Source: Paracoccus sp. SCSIO 75233 (GTDB taxonomy: Bacteria; Pseudomonadota; Alphaproteobacteria; Rhodobacterales; Rhodobacteraceae). From it: 64,000 nt of DNA. The number at the start of each line of letters is the position of its first letter. Position 1 is the first letter of the stretch. The notes under the pieces were generated by a model that was not told the origin of the DNA, ran no database searches, and worked only from the letters and a program-made list of their open reading frames with translations. This document shows positions 49,940 to 57,871 of this stretch, in pieces. Made by a program: the position numbers and the translations under genes. The DNA lies in contig NZ_CP115758.1 of NCBI RefSeq assembly GCF_027912675.1, positions 62,001-126,000 of the forward strand, in the 5' to 3' direction.

Positions 49940-50779
49940 ATGGGTGAGATCGACCTTGACGCGCTGGCGCCCTGGCTGGGACGCACCGAGACTAAAGAAG
50001 ACGTTCTGACGGAGGGGCTGATCGACAAATTCCGCGCCACGCTCGGTCCGCATCTTTGGGACGGATCAGGCGATGTCCCGCTGGGAATTCATTGGTGCAT
50101 TTCCCTTGATACCGTGCCAGCGACCGCCCTGTCAGAAGACGGCCATGCCGCAAGGGGTGGATTCCTACCCCCTGTCCCGCTGCCCGCCCGGATGTGGGCC
50201 GGCGGCGATGTTAAACATATCGCGCCGCTGAAAATCGGCGAAACCATCACCCGGCGCTCTTCGATCAGGGATATTGTGGCCAAGCAGGGCCGTAGTGGAC
50301 CATTGGTGTTTGTGACCGTCGAACATGAGTATCTGAGTGGCAACCGGCTTTGTATCCGGGAGCAGCAAACGATCGTTTATCGTGAGATTTCCACCCCCCG
50401 CACGGGCGAGAGCGCAGCTGACGCGGGTGACCCCACCACGCTTAGATCGACGCTGACACCGGATCCTGTTCTTCTGTTTCGCTATTCGGCGCTGACGTTC
50501 AATGCCCATCGCATTCACTATGATTACGTCTACGCCACCGAAACCGAAGCCTATTCCGGGCTTGTTGTGCATGGCCCATTGCAGGCCACGCTGCTTCTGA
50601 ATCTGGCGGCGGATGCGTTGAAAACATCGCCCCACCGGTTTTCGTTCCGCGGCCTCGCGCCACTCACCCTGCCCTGCGAATTGCAACTGCACAATGAAGA
50701 GACCGGCACCTCCGGGACAGTCTGGTGTCAGGATCAAAACGGTCTTCGAAGCTTTTCCGCAGAGTACGCGGCTGTCTGA
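49940..50779 (+). CDS. HTD2/mesaconyl-CoA hydratase-like double-hotdog hydratase (MaoC superfamily)
   Basis: This 279-residue protein has two hotdog halves: an N-terminal FAS1-like dehydratase part (about residues 1-150) and a C-terminal part with RYSALTFNAHRIHYDYVYAT and YSGLVVHGPLQATLL, the catalytic motif of HTD2/MaoC hydratases. Relatives hydrate 3-methylfumaryl-CoA or mesaconyl-C4-CoA. It is the last gene of the module C operon, 11 bp after an ACAD gene. An enoyl-CoA with a carboxyl or methyl branch made by that ACAD is the expected substrate. Confidence 0.85.
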   Translation: MGEIDLDALAPWLGRTETKEDVLTEGLIDKFRATLGPHLWDGSGDVPLGIHWCISLDTVPATALSEDGHAARGGFLPPVPLPARMWAGGDVKHIAPLKIGETITRRSSIRDIVAKQGRSGPLVFVTVEHEYLSGNRLCIREQQTIVYREISTPRTGESAADAGDPTTLRSTLTPDPVLLFRYSALTFNAHRIHYDYVYATETEAYSGLVVHGPLQATLLLNLAADALKTSPHRFSFRGLAPLTLPCELQLHNEETGTSGTVWCQDQNGLRSFSAEYAAV

Positions 50780-50825
50780 TCGGTTTCCTTTGGTAGCGGA
50801 TTCAGTTGTTGACCACTTTTTTTTT

Positions 50826-50839
50826 CTAACATCTGTTAG
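50826..50839. promoter_or_regulatory. CTAAC-N4-GTTAG operator, site 7 (ABC transporter operon)
   Basis: The sequence is CTAACATCTGTTAG, identical to site 6, preceded by a run of T. It lies 68 bp upstream of the 30-codon leader ORF and 157 bp upstream of livG, in the only long gap of the plus strand here. Confidence 0.8.
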
Positions 50840-50906
50840 GCTGCGCGGAGAGACTTGGTAAAATAGACCAGGCAAACCTCTGAATTAAGAGGTGGGAGGA
50901 GGAACG

Positions 50907-50999
50907 ATGCGAGGAAAACTCGTAACCAACGGAAAACCGTGCGGTCAGGCTATGCGTGCCTCCATGAGGTGTTGGGGAAAAGCACGGGTTGTAACATGA
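50907..50999 (+). CDS. 30-codon leader ORF coupled to livG
   Basis: A strong ribosome-binding sequence (GGGAGGAGGAACG) precedes ATG 50907. The frame encodes a basic 30-residue peptide (MRGKLVTNGKPCGQAMRASM then RCWGKARVVT) and ends at TGA 50997-50999, overlapping the livG ATG (50996) in an ATGA arrangement. The livG start itself has no good ribosome-binding site, so its translation probably depends on this leader. The peptide matches no family I know. It is either a translational coupler or a regulatory leader peptide. Confidence 0.55.
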   Translation: MRGKLVTNGKPCGQAMRASMRCWGKARVVT

Positions 51000-51775
51000 C
51001 CACGAATAACGGGCACGTATCGTCACCGCTTGCGGTGCGTGGCGCAACTTTGAAATTTGGCGGTGTGACCGCGCTCGACGATGTGAGCATCTCCGTGGCC
51101 GACGATGAATTGCTTGCAATTATCGGTCCGAATGGTGCCGGAAAAACATCACTTCTGAACGTGACTGCGGGCTTCTACCGTCCGCAGAAGGGCCGTGTCG
51201 AATTGTCCGGGCAGGACGTGACCGGCCTGCGTGTTGACCAGATCGCCCGGCGCGGTCTGGCGCGGACGTTTCAGGGCACCCATCTTTTTGCCGGGCAGAC
51301 GGTGGTGGAAAACATTATGATCGGCCGCCACATGCTGATGAAATCGAATGTAGTCCAGGCCTTTTTCCAGTTCGGTCCCGTGATGCGCGAGGAATCGGAA
51401 CATCGTGAAGCCGCAGAGGAGATCATCGATTTTCTCGAGATCGAGGCAATCCGCAACCGGCCCGTGGGCACGTTGGGGTATGGGTTGCGCAAGCGTGTCG
51501 ATCTGGGCCGTGCATTGGCGCAGGAACCGTCGATCCTGCTGATGGATGAACCGATGGCCGGCATGAACTCGGAGGAAAAAGAAGACCTGGCGCGCTTCAT
51601 TCTCGATGTGCGCGAGGCGCGCAAGATTCCGGTAGTTCTGGTGGAGCACGACATGGGCGTCGTGATGGACCTTGCCGACCGGATCGTGGTGCTGGATTTC
51701 GGGCGGGTCATCGCCGAAGGCACCCCGGAAGAAATCCAGAAGGACCCGGCTGTCATAAAGGCATATCTGGGGTAG
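50996..51775 (+). CDS. livG: Branched-chain-type ABC transporter ATP-binding protein (LivG)
   Basis: This 259-residue ATPase has Walker A IGPNGAGKTS (about residues 41-50), a Q-loop ARTFQGTHLF, the signature region LGYGLRKRVDLGRALA, Walker B ILLMDEPMAGM and switch His VEHDM, ending with EGTPEEIQKDPAVIKAYLG typical of LivG. It energises import with LivF, LivH and LivM. In degradation islands such HAAT transporters often import aromatic or branched acids rather than amino acids. The gene begins the transporter operon and is followed by a CoA ligase. Confidence 0.93.
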   Translation: MTTNNGHVSSPLAVRGATLKFGGVTALDDVSISVADDELLAIIGPNGAGKTSLLNVTAGFYRPQKGRVELSGQDVTGLRVDQIARRGLARTFQGTHLFAGQTVVENIMIGRHMLMKSNVVQAFFQFGPVMREESEHREAAEEIIDFLEIEAIRNRPVGTLGYGLRKRVDLGRALAQEPSILLMDEPMAGMNSEEKEDLARFILDVREARKIPVVLVEHDMGVVMDLADRIVVLDFGRVIAEGTPEEIQKDPAVIKAYLG

Positions 51776-51779
51776 CGGC

Positions 51780-53777
51780 ATGGTCAAACAACGGACAGCA
51801 ATGGTCTTTTCGGACCCAGCAGTGACACATAGCGAAACCCTGCCGCAGGTTTTGCTCGCGCGAGCGACATCCACACCGACCAACCTCGCCGAACGGCACA
51901 AGCGCCTGGGCATCTGGCGTGAATTCACCTGGGCCGATGTTCTTGACAGGGTTCGCGCCCTGGCTCTCGGGTTGGAGAACCTGGGCTTGTCGGCTGGCGA
52001 ATCCGTCATGATGATTGGCGAAAACGAACCCGAACATTTCTGGGCTGAATACGCCGTCCAGTCGTTAGGCGGCAAAGTCCTGTCTGTCTATCCGGATCAA
52101 AACGCTGAAGAGATTCTGTATCTGGCCGAAGACTCGCAAACGCGGGTTTTTCTGGCGCAGGATCAGGAGCAGGTCGATAAATGCATCGAGATTGCGGGCA
52201 AGTACTCGGGCGCCCTGGCGGTCGTTTACTGGGACGATTCCGGTCTGTGGGGCTATGATCATCCCCTGTTGCATTCGTTTGAAAGTGTGAGCGCGGCAGG
52301 GCGTCAGATCCACGCCAAGGAACCCGCCAGATTTGAAGAACACGTAAAACGTGGACGGGCGGACGATACCGCCTTGCTGTCCTATACTTCGGGGACCACG
52401 GGAAAACCCAAGGGCGTTGTCATCAGCCATCGCTACCTGTTCGACAATTGCTCGCGGGTGATGGGGGCAATCGAAATCGCGCCGGGCACCGAATACCTGA
52501 CCTACATTTCGCCTGCCTGGGTCACGGAACAGATTTTCGGCCTGTCGATCGGTTTGATCGCGCCCATGGTCGTCAATTTTCCCGAAGGCCCTGAAGACGT
52601 ACTGACCAACATTCGCGAACTGGCGGTTGATGCACTGGTGTTCAGTCCGCGCCAGTGGGAAAACCTCGCCTCCATCGTTCAGGCCCGGATGCTGGGCGCG
52701 GGCAAGTTCCGCAATGCGATGTACAATTGGGGCATGAAGGTTGGCCGCAACGTTTACGTCGAGCGGCTGGAAGGGCGTAGCCCCAGCCTTGCCGCACGCC
52801 TGCAGCTTCCCTTTGCCGAAGCTCTGGTGCTGCATCACCTGCGCGACAATCTTGGCCTTGGTAAGGCCAAAAACGCAATGAGCGGCGGCGCCCTGATGGC
52901 ACCTGACGTCTTTCGTATGTTCCACGCGATGGGGGTTAAGCTGCGGAACGTGTATGGCGCGACCGAAATCGGCCTTCTGACCGCGCATGTCGGCGAAAGC
53001 TATCAGCTGGAAACCAGCGGCAGCTGGATGCAAAGCAACACGAACTACGGCGAACCGCTGGAATACAGGGTCTCGGACGAAGGGGAGCTTCAGGTGCGTG
53101 GCGGATCGGGCTTCGGCGGCTATCACGGCAAGCCCGAAAAGACCGCAGAGGTGCTGACCGAAGACGGTTGGTACAAGACCGGTGATGCGGTCTCGATGAC
53201 CGACGACGGCGAGCTATTGTTCTTTGACCGTGTCAAGGACATGCGCCGCCTGGCAAACGGTCACAGCTATCCGCCGCAGTTCATCGAAACGCGGTTGCGG
53301 TATAGCCCCTTCATCAAGGACCTCATGACATTGGGCGACGAACGCCGGAATTTCGTCAGCGCGCTTATCAATATCGATATGGAAGTTCTCGGGCGTTGGG
53401 CGGAAGAGAACAAGATCAGCTTTTCGACCTACACCGATCTGTCGCAGAAACCCGAAGTTCTGGACCTTATCAAAGGCGAAGTGGCGCGCATCAATGCGCT
53501 CCTGCCCGAAGGCTCGCGCGTGGCACGTTTTGCGAATTTTCCCAAGGAACTCGACCCGGATGAAGGCGAGTTGACCCGCAGCCGAAAGCTTCGCCGGGCC
53601 TTTCTGGAGGAACGGTATGCCAAGCTCGTCGAGGCGATCTATGCTGGCGATGACGAGACAGATCTCGAAATCGCTGTGACCTATCAGGACGGTCGTCAAG
53701 GCGTTCTCAAGACCACGGTTCGCGTGTCGGATGTTGAAAACGCATCGAAGGCTGCCAAGCGGCAGTCCAAATCTTAA
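51780..53777 (+). CDS. Long-chain acyl-CoA synthetase-like ligase embedded in the ABC operon
   Basis: This 665-residue AMP-forming ligase of the FAA1/long-chain type has LSYTSGTTGKPKGVVISH (about residues 200-217), SPAWVTEQIFGLSIGL, YGATEIGLLTAH, DGWYKTGDAVSMTDDGELLF and FDRVKDMRRLANGHSYPP. The C-terminal TRSRKLRRAFLEERY carries the catalytic region and is followed by about 60 extra residues ending AAKRQSKS. It is encoded 4 bp after livG and 15 bp before livH. Ligase genes inside LIV-type operons typically activate the imported carboxylate, so this is the best candidate for activating the island's growth substrate. Confidence 0.9.
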   Translation: MVKQRTAMVFSDPAVTHSETLPQVLLARATSTPTNLAERHKRLGIWREFTWADVLDRVRALALGLENLGLSAGESVMMIGENEPEHFWAEYAVQSLGGKVLSVYPDQNAEEILYLAEDSQTRVFLAQDQEQVDKCIEIAGKYSGALAVVYWDDSGLWGYDHPLLHSFESVSAAGRQIHAKEPARFEEHVKRGRADDTALLSYTSGTTGKPKGVVISHRYLFDNCSRVMGAIEIAPGTEYLTYISPAWVTEQIFGLSIGLIAPMVVNFPEGPEDVLTNIRELAVDALVFSPRQWENLASIVQARMLGAGKFRNAMYNWGMKVGRNVYVERLEGRSPSLAARLQLPFAEALVLHHLRDNLGLGKAKNAMSGGALMAPDVFRMFHAMGVKLRNVYGATEIGLLTAHVGESYQLETSGSWMQSNTNYGEPLEYRVSDEGELQVRGGSGFGGYHGKPEKTAEVLTEDGWYKTGDAVSMTDDGELLFFDRVKDMRRLANGHSYPPQFIETRLRYSPFIKDLMTLGDERRNFVSALINIDMEVLGRWAEENKISFSTYTDLSQKPEVLDLIKGEVARINALLPEGSRVARFANFPKELDPDEGELTRSRKLRRAFLEERYAKLVEAIYAGDDETDLEIAVTYQDGRQGVLKTTVRVSDVENASKAAKRQSKS

Positions 53778-53792
53778 AGGAGGTCGGCGACA

Positions 53793-54677
53793 ATGGTCTA
53801 TTTCATCAATGACATCATTACCGGGGCTTTGATCGGCCTTCTGTATTCGCTGGTGGCCATGGGCTTTGTTGTGATTTATCGCGCCAGCAAGGTGTTCAAC
53901 TTCGCGCAGGGCGAGCTTGTGATCATCGGCGGGTTCATCGTCTGGTTCACAACGATGCAAGCGGGGCTTAGCCTTTGGTTGTCGATACCCCTTTCGCTGG
54001 TTCTGGCCGGGCTGGTCGGGTACGCAATCGAACGGATTTTCCTGACAAAGCTGATCGGTGAATCGGTTTTCTCGATGGTCATGGTCACCGTCGGTCTTCT
54101 GATCCTGCTGCGCGGTCTGGTGCTGCTTGTGTTCGGTCCCGCCGTGCGGCCCTTCCCGATCATTTTCCCGCTGAAACCCTTGTTCCTCGGCGACATGTTG
54201 ATCCCGATGAACCTCCTGATAGGCGGGATCATCACCATTGTCGCCGCCGTCGGCCTGTCGTGGTTCTTCAACCGGACCCGGTCCGGCCTGCGGATGACCG
54301 CCGTGGCGGAAGACCACGTCGTGGCCTCCTCGATGGGCATTTCGGTGAAAGGCTCGATTGCCTTTGCCTGGGTTCTCGGGGCAATCCTGTCCACAATTGG
54401 TGCGATGATCTTTCTCAGCGGCAAATCGCTGACCTTCCTGGCCTCGGATATCGGGTTCGCGGCCCTGCCGGTGGCGCTGTTTGCCGGGCTGGAATCCATC
54501 GGCGGGCTGATCCTTGCGGGCGTGATTATCGGCATCGTCCAGAGCCTGACAACCAACTATCTTGACCCGCTGATCGGAGGGTCACTGGGCAGCGTTGTCC
54601 CCTATATCATCATGCTTGCCATTCTGCTGATCCGACCGACCGGCCTGTTCGGCTGGCGCACAATTGAACGGGTGTAA
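53793..54677 (+). CDS. livH: Branched-chain-type ABC transporter permease (LivH)
   Basis: This 294-residue membrane protein has about eight hydrophobic segments. LivH-family features include GALIGLLYSLVAMGFVVIYR, ASKVFNFAQGELVIIGGFIV, a loop GLRMTAVAEDHVVASSMGIS (the EAA-like segment contacting the ATPase) and GLESIGGLILAGVIIGIVQS. It forms the inner-membrane channel with LivM. GGAGGTCGG lies 8 bp ahead of its ATG. Confidence 0.93.
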   Translation: MVYFINDIITGALIGLLYSLVAMGFVVIYRASKVFNFAQGELVIIGGFIVWFTTMQAGLSLWLSIPLSLVLAGLVGYAIERIFLTKLIGESVFSMVMVTVGLLILLRGLVLLVFGPAVRPFPIIFPLKPLFLGDMLIPMNLLIGGIITIVAAVGLSWFFNRTRSGLRMTAVAEDHVVASSMGISVKGSIAFAWVLGAILSTIGAMIFLSGKSLTFLASDIGFAALPVALFAGLESIGGLILAGVIIGIVQSLTTNYLDPLIGGSLGSVVPYIIMLAILLIRPTGLFGWRTIERV

Positions 54678-54680
54678 TCC

Positions 54681-55733
54681 ATGGACCCTTCCGGCGTATT
54701 CCCGACAAGCTATCGCAGTGACAGACGTTTGATCCGAACGCGCTGGCAGTTTCTGGCCCTCGTCGTATTCATGGCTCTACTGCTGTTGGCGCCTTACCTG
54801 GTGAGCAGCCGTATCATCGCTATCCTGAATATGATGATGATCAGCGCCGTCATCGCCGTCGGGCTTCAGATCTGCACCGGCTATGCGGGCCAGATCAACC
54901 TGGGTCAGGCGGCTTTCATGGGGGTCGGGGCCTATACGGCCTCGATACTGGCCTCGAAGACCGGCCTTACGTTTCTGCTGACCATTCCTCTGGCCGGGCT
55001 CTCGGCTGCGCTGTTCGGCTTTCTCTTTGGCTTGACCGCGGCGCGGATCAAGGGGTTCTATCTGGCACTGACCACGATTGCAGCTCAGTTCCTGTTCCAC
55101 TTTGCCGTATTGAACCTGCCGTCTACCTGGCTGGGTGGATCGAACGGTATCACCGTGCCCCCGGCCGAGCTTTTCGGGCTGCGATTTGTCAGCGAATCTT
55201 CGCAGTTCTATCTGAATTTCGCGGTCACCGCGATCATGGTGGCGGGCGCGTTCGGGATCGTTCGGTCACGCTTCGGCCGTGCCTTCGTGGCGGTCAGGGA
55301 TGATGACGTGGCCGCGGGTATAATGGGGATCAATGTCGCGGCCACAAAGGCAAATGCCTTCCTGATCGGCGCTTTCTATGCGGGCGTCGGCGGGGCGCTT
55401 TGGGCCTATCTGATCCGCTTCGTGGGGGTAGACCAGTTCACCCTGTTTCACTCGATCTTCTTCGTCGCGATGATCATCGTCGGCGGGATGGGTTCAATCG
55501 TGGGGGCCCTGATCGGCGTCTTCATTATCCGCATCATCCAGGAAATTATCGCGACGGTCGGCCCCAATATCGCCGACTCGGTATCATTCCTTGGCGGTGA
55601 CATCGTGTTCGCTGGCATGAATGTCGTTCTTGGCGGCGTGATCGCATTGTTTATGATCCTCGAACCCAAGGGGCTGATGCACCGCTGGAACATCCTGAAG
55701 TCGTCATACCGTATCTGGCCGTTTCCTTACTGA
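54681..55733 (+). CDS. livM: Branched-chain-type ABC transporter permease (LivM)
   Basis: This 350-residue inner-membrane permease has TGYAGQINLGQAAFMGVGAY, ARIKGFYLALTTIAAQFLFH, SRFGRAFVAVRDDDVAAGIM and a C-terminal GGVIALFMILEPKGLMHRWN. These are LivM hallmarks, including the EAA-type ATPase contact loop. It is 3 bp downstream of livH and 34 bp upstream of the binding-protein gene. Confidence 0.93.
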   Translation: MDPSGVFPTSYRSDRRLIRTRWQFLALVVFMALLLLAPYLVSSRIIAILNMMMISAVIAVGLQICTGYAGQINLGQAAFMGVGAYTASILASKTGLTFLLTIPLAGLSAALFGFLFGLTAARIKGFYLALTTIAAQFLFHFAVLNLPSTWLGGSNGITVPPAELFGLRFVSESSQFYLNFAVTAIMVAGAFGIVRSRFGRAFVAVRDDDVAAGIMGINVAATKANAFLIGAFYAGVGGALWAYLIRFVGVDQFTLFHSIFFVAMIIVGGMGSIVGALIGVFIIRIIQEIIATVGPNIADSVSFLGGDIVFAGMNVVLGGVIALFMILEPKGLMHRWNILKSSYRIWPFPY

Positions 55734-55767
55734 GAAATAGAGCGGCTCTAAACCTGGGAGGAAGAAT

Positions 55768-57006
55768 ATGACTTACCAATCGAATCGAGGTCTTCGCGGC
55801 TTTCTGGCTGCGGCTGCCTTGGCGGCCGCGGCGACCATGCCTTTGAAGGCGCAGGCCGAAGAGACCTATAATCTGGCCCTGCTGTCGGACTTTTCCGGCC
55901 CTTATGCTGACATCATGCCCATTCTGGCCGGCGGACGTGAGGCTGTGTTCACCTGGTGGAATGAAACCCGCGGCAAGGAACTTGGCGTCACGCTGAACTA
56001 CAAAAACTACGAAACCCGCTATGACGCGGCACAGGTGGCAAGTCTCTGGCCCGGGATCAAATCGGAACTGGACCCGATTGCGGTTGTCGGCCTCGGCGGG
56101 CCCGACGTCGCGGCCCTTTCCGAACGCCTGCCGGAAGACAAAATCCCGATGTTCATGGCCACAGCGGCCTACGGTTTTGCCTGGCAACCGGATGCCTGGA
56201 TTTTCAACCCACGCCCGACCTATTCGCACGAAAGTGTCGGCTTTCTGAACTGGATGCGTGAACAGCGCGGCGGAGACGAACCGCTCAAGGTTGCGATCCT
56301 CGCCTCAGAAGCATCGCCTGCCTATGTCGACATGGCAAAGGGCATTGAACTCTATGCCGAAGAGCACCCCGAGGAGATCGACCTCGTCGAGGTCATCTAT
56401 ACCGAAGTTCAACCCACCGATCTGACGGGGCAAATGCGCCGCGTTGTACGAGCCGGGGCCGAGGTGCTGGTAATCCAAACGAACACCTCTATCGTGGTTG
56501 CCGCGAAACGTGGGCTGCAGGCCAACGGGGCGAACATCCCGATCATGATGAGTTCGCATAACGGGCTTCCAGCCTCGGGTAGCGCGCTTGGCGGGCTTGA
56601 GCAAATGGAGGGGGACTTTGAAGCCTACGGCATGGTGATTGCGGCCGATGAGGACACTCCCGCGCGACAATTCTACGAGACATTGGTTGCCGATTACGGA
56701 CTCGAAGCACCTTGGAACGTCGTGACCGCAATGGGCGTATCTCAGGGTCTCTATACCGTGACCGTGATCGATCACGCGATCGAGGCGAACGGCGCCGAGG
56801 GCCTGACCGGAGAGATGGTACGTGAGGCGCTTTTTGCCAAACCGATCACCACCGAAGAAACCCATGGGTTCCTGCCGACCTTGTCCTTTACGCCAGAAGC
56901 ACCGTTCCCATTGGAAGGCCTCAAAGTGAATGTGGGCACCGTCAAAGATGGGAAAATCACCATCGCGGCAACGGGTGTCGACGTTCCGCAAGTTGAGAAA
57001 TGGTGA
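55768..57006 (+). CDS. Periplasmic substrate-binding protein of the branched-chain-type ABC transporter (LivK-like)
   Basis: This 412-residue exported binding protein has a signal peptide (GFLAAAALAAAATMPLKAQA, cleavage near residue 30) and a mature start EETYNLALLSDFSGPYADIM of the type I periplasmic-binding fold. It contains VVGLGGPDVAALSERL and AFTWWN-type aromatic segments (VFTWWNETRG). The binding pocket cannot be assigned, but the protein is diverged from amino acid binders, as in hydrocarbon or aromatic acid islands. It is preceded by GGGAGGAAGAAT. A strong hairpin follows before livF, which would favour high levels of this gene product. Confidence 0.9.
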   Translation: MTYQSNRGLRGFLAAAALAAAATMPLKAQAEETYNLALLSDFSGPYADIMPILAGGREAVFTWWNETRGKELGVTLNYKNYETRYDAAQVASLWPGIKSELDPIAVVGLGGPDVAALSERLPEDKIPMFMATAAYGFAWQPDAWIFNPRPTYSHESVGFLNWMREQRGGDEPLKVAILASEASPAYVDMAKGIELYAEEHPEEIDLVEVIYTEVQPTDLTGQMRRVVRAGAEVLVIQTNTSIVVAAKRGLQANGANIPIMMSSHNGLPASGSALGGLEQMEGDFEAYGMVIAADEDTPARQFYETLVADYGLEAPWNVVTAMGVSQGLYTVTVIDHAIEANGAEGLTGEMVREALFAKPITTEETHGFLPTLSFTPEAPFPLEGLKVNVGTVKDGKITIAATGVDVPQVEKW

Positions 57007-57014
57007 ATTAATCC

Positions 57015-57036
57015 GGGCGCCGCAGTCGCGGCGCCC
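57015..57036 (+). terminator. GC hairpin between binding-protein and livF genes
   Basis: GGGCGCCGC (57015-57023) and GCGGCGCCC (57028-57036) form a perfect 9-bp stem with an AGTC loop, 8 bp after the binding-protein stop, followed by GTTCTGATCC. It is probably a partial terminator or an mRNA-stabilising 3' end within the operon. Confidence 0.55.
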
Positions 57037-57061
57037 GTTCTGATCCTTAGCCCCGGGCAAT

Positions 57062-57859
57062 ATGACCATGCTGGAACTCAACAACGTAGAGGTGACATAT
57101 TCCGACGTCATCCTGGCGCTCAAAGGCGTGTCCATGACAGTCCGTGCGGGACAATGTGTTGCTCTGCTCGGTGGCAATGGCGCAGGAAAAAGCACGACGC
57201 TTAAAGCCATCTCGGGAACGCTCAAATCCGAGGATGGAACCGTTTCGGCGGGGTCCATCGTTCTGGACGGAACTCCCATTCAGAACATGGAAGCCTCGGA
57301 AGTCGTGAAGAACGGTCTCATCCATGTGATGGAAGGGCGGCGCGTTTTGCGGCATCTGACGTCAGAGCAAAACCTGATCGTCGGCGGGCACATGGTGCCC
57401 AACTCCGCCGAGCTGAAAAAGCGCCTGGACCATGTTTACACCTTGATGCCCCGGCTTGCGGACCTGCGCAACCGCACCTCTGGCTTCATGTCTGGTGGCG
57501 AACAACAACTGCTGCTGATCGGCCGGGCCATGATGGCCAGCCCCAAGATCATCGCGATCGACGAACCGTCGTTGGGATTGGCCCCGATGATGGTCCGGGA
57601 TGTTTATGAAGTGCTCAAGCAGCTCAAGTCAGAAGGCACGACCTTCTTCCTGGTCGAACAAAACAGCGCCGCGGCGCTATCGATCGCCGACTATGCCTAT
57701 GTGATGGAGAACGGCCGGATCGTGATGGACGGCCCTGCCGACAAGCTCGCTGACAACGAGGACATCAAGGAATTCTATCTCGGCGTAACCGCATCGGGCG
57801 AGCGCAAAAGCTATCGAGATATCAAACACTATCGCCGCCGGAAGAGATGGCTGGGATAG
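57062..57859 (+). CDS. livF: Branched-chain-type ABC transporter ATP-binding protein (LivF)
   Basis: This 265-residue ATPase has Walker A LGGNGAGKST (about residues 37-46), the signature MSGGEQQLLLIGRAM, Walker B IIAIDEPSLGLAP and VEQNSAAAL switch region. LivF-type features include HVMEGRRVLRHLTSEQNL. It has a 25-residue C-terminal extension beyond the usual EFYLG end (GERKSYRDIKHYRRRKRWLG). ATG 57062 or 57068 are both possible, and neither has a strong ribosome-binding site. Confidence 0.92.
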   Translation: MTMLELNNVEVTYSDVILALKGVSMTVRAGQCVALLGGNGAGKSTTLKAISGTLKSEDGTVSAGSIVLDGTPIQNMEASEVVKNGLIHVMEGRRVLRHLTSEQNLIVGGHMVPNSAELKKRLDHVYTLMPRLADLRNRTSGFMSGGEQQLLLIGRAMMASPKIIAIDEPSLGLAPMMVRDVYEVLKQLKSEGTTFFLVEQNSAAALSIADYAYVMENGRIVMDGPADKLADNEDIKEFYLGVTASGERKSYRDIKHYRRRKRWLG

Positions 57860-57871
57860 AAAGGAGCGAAG

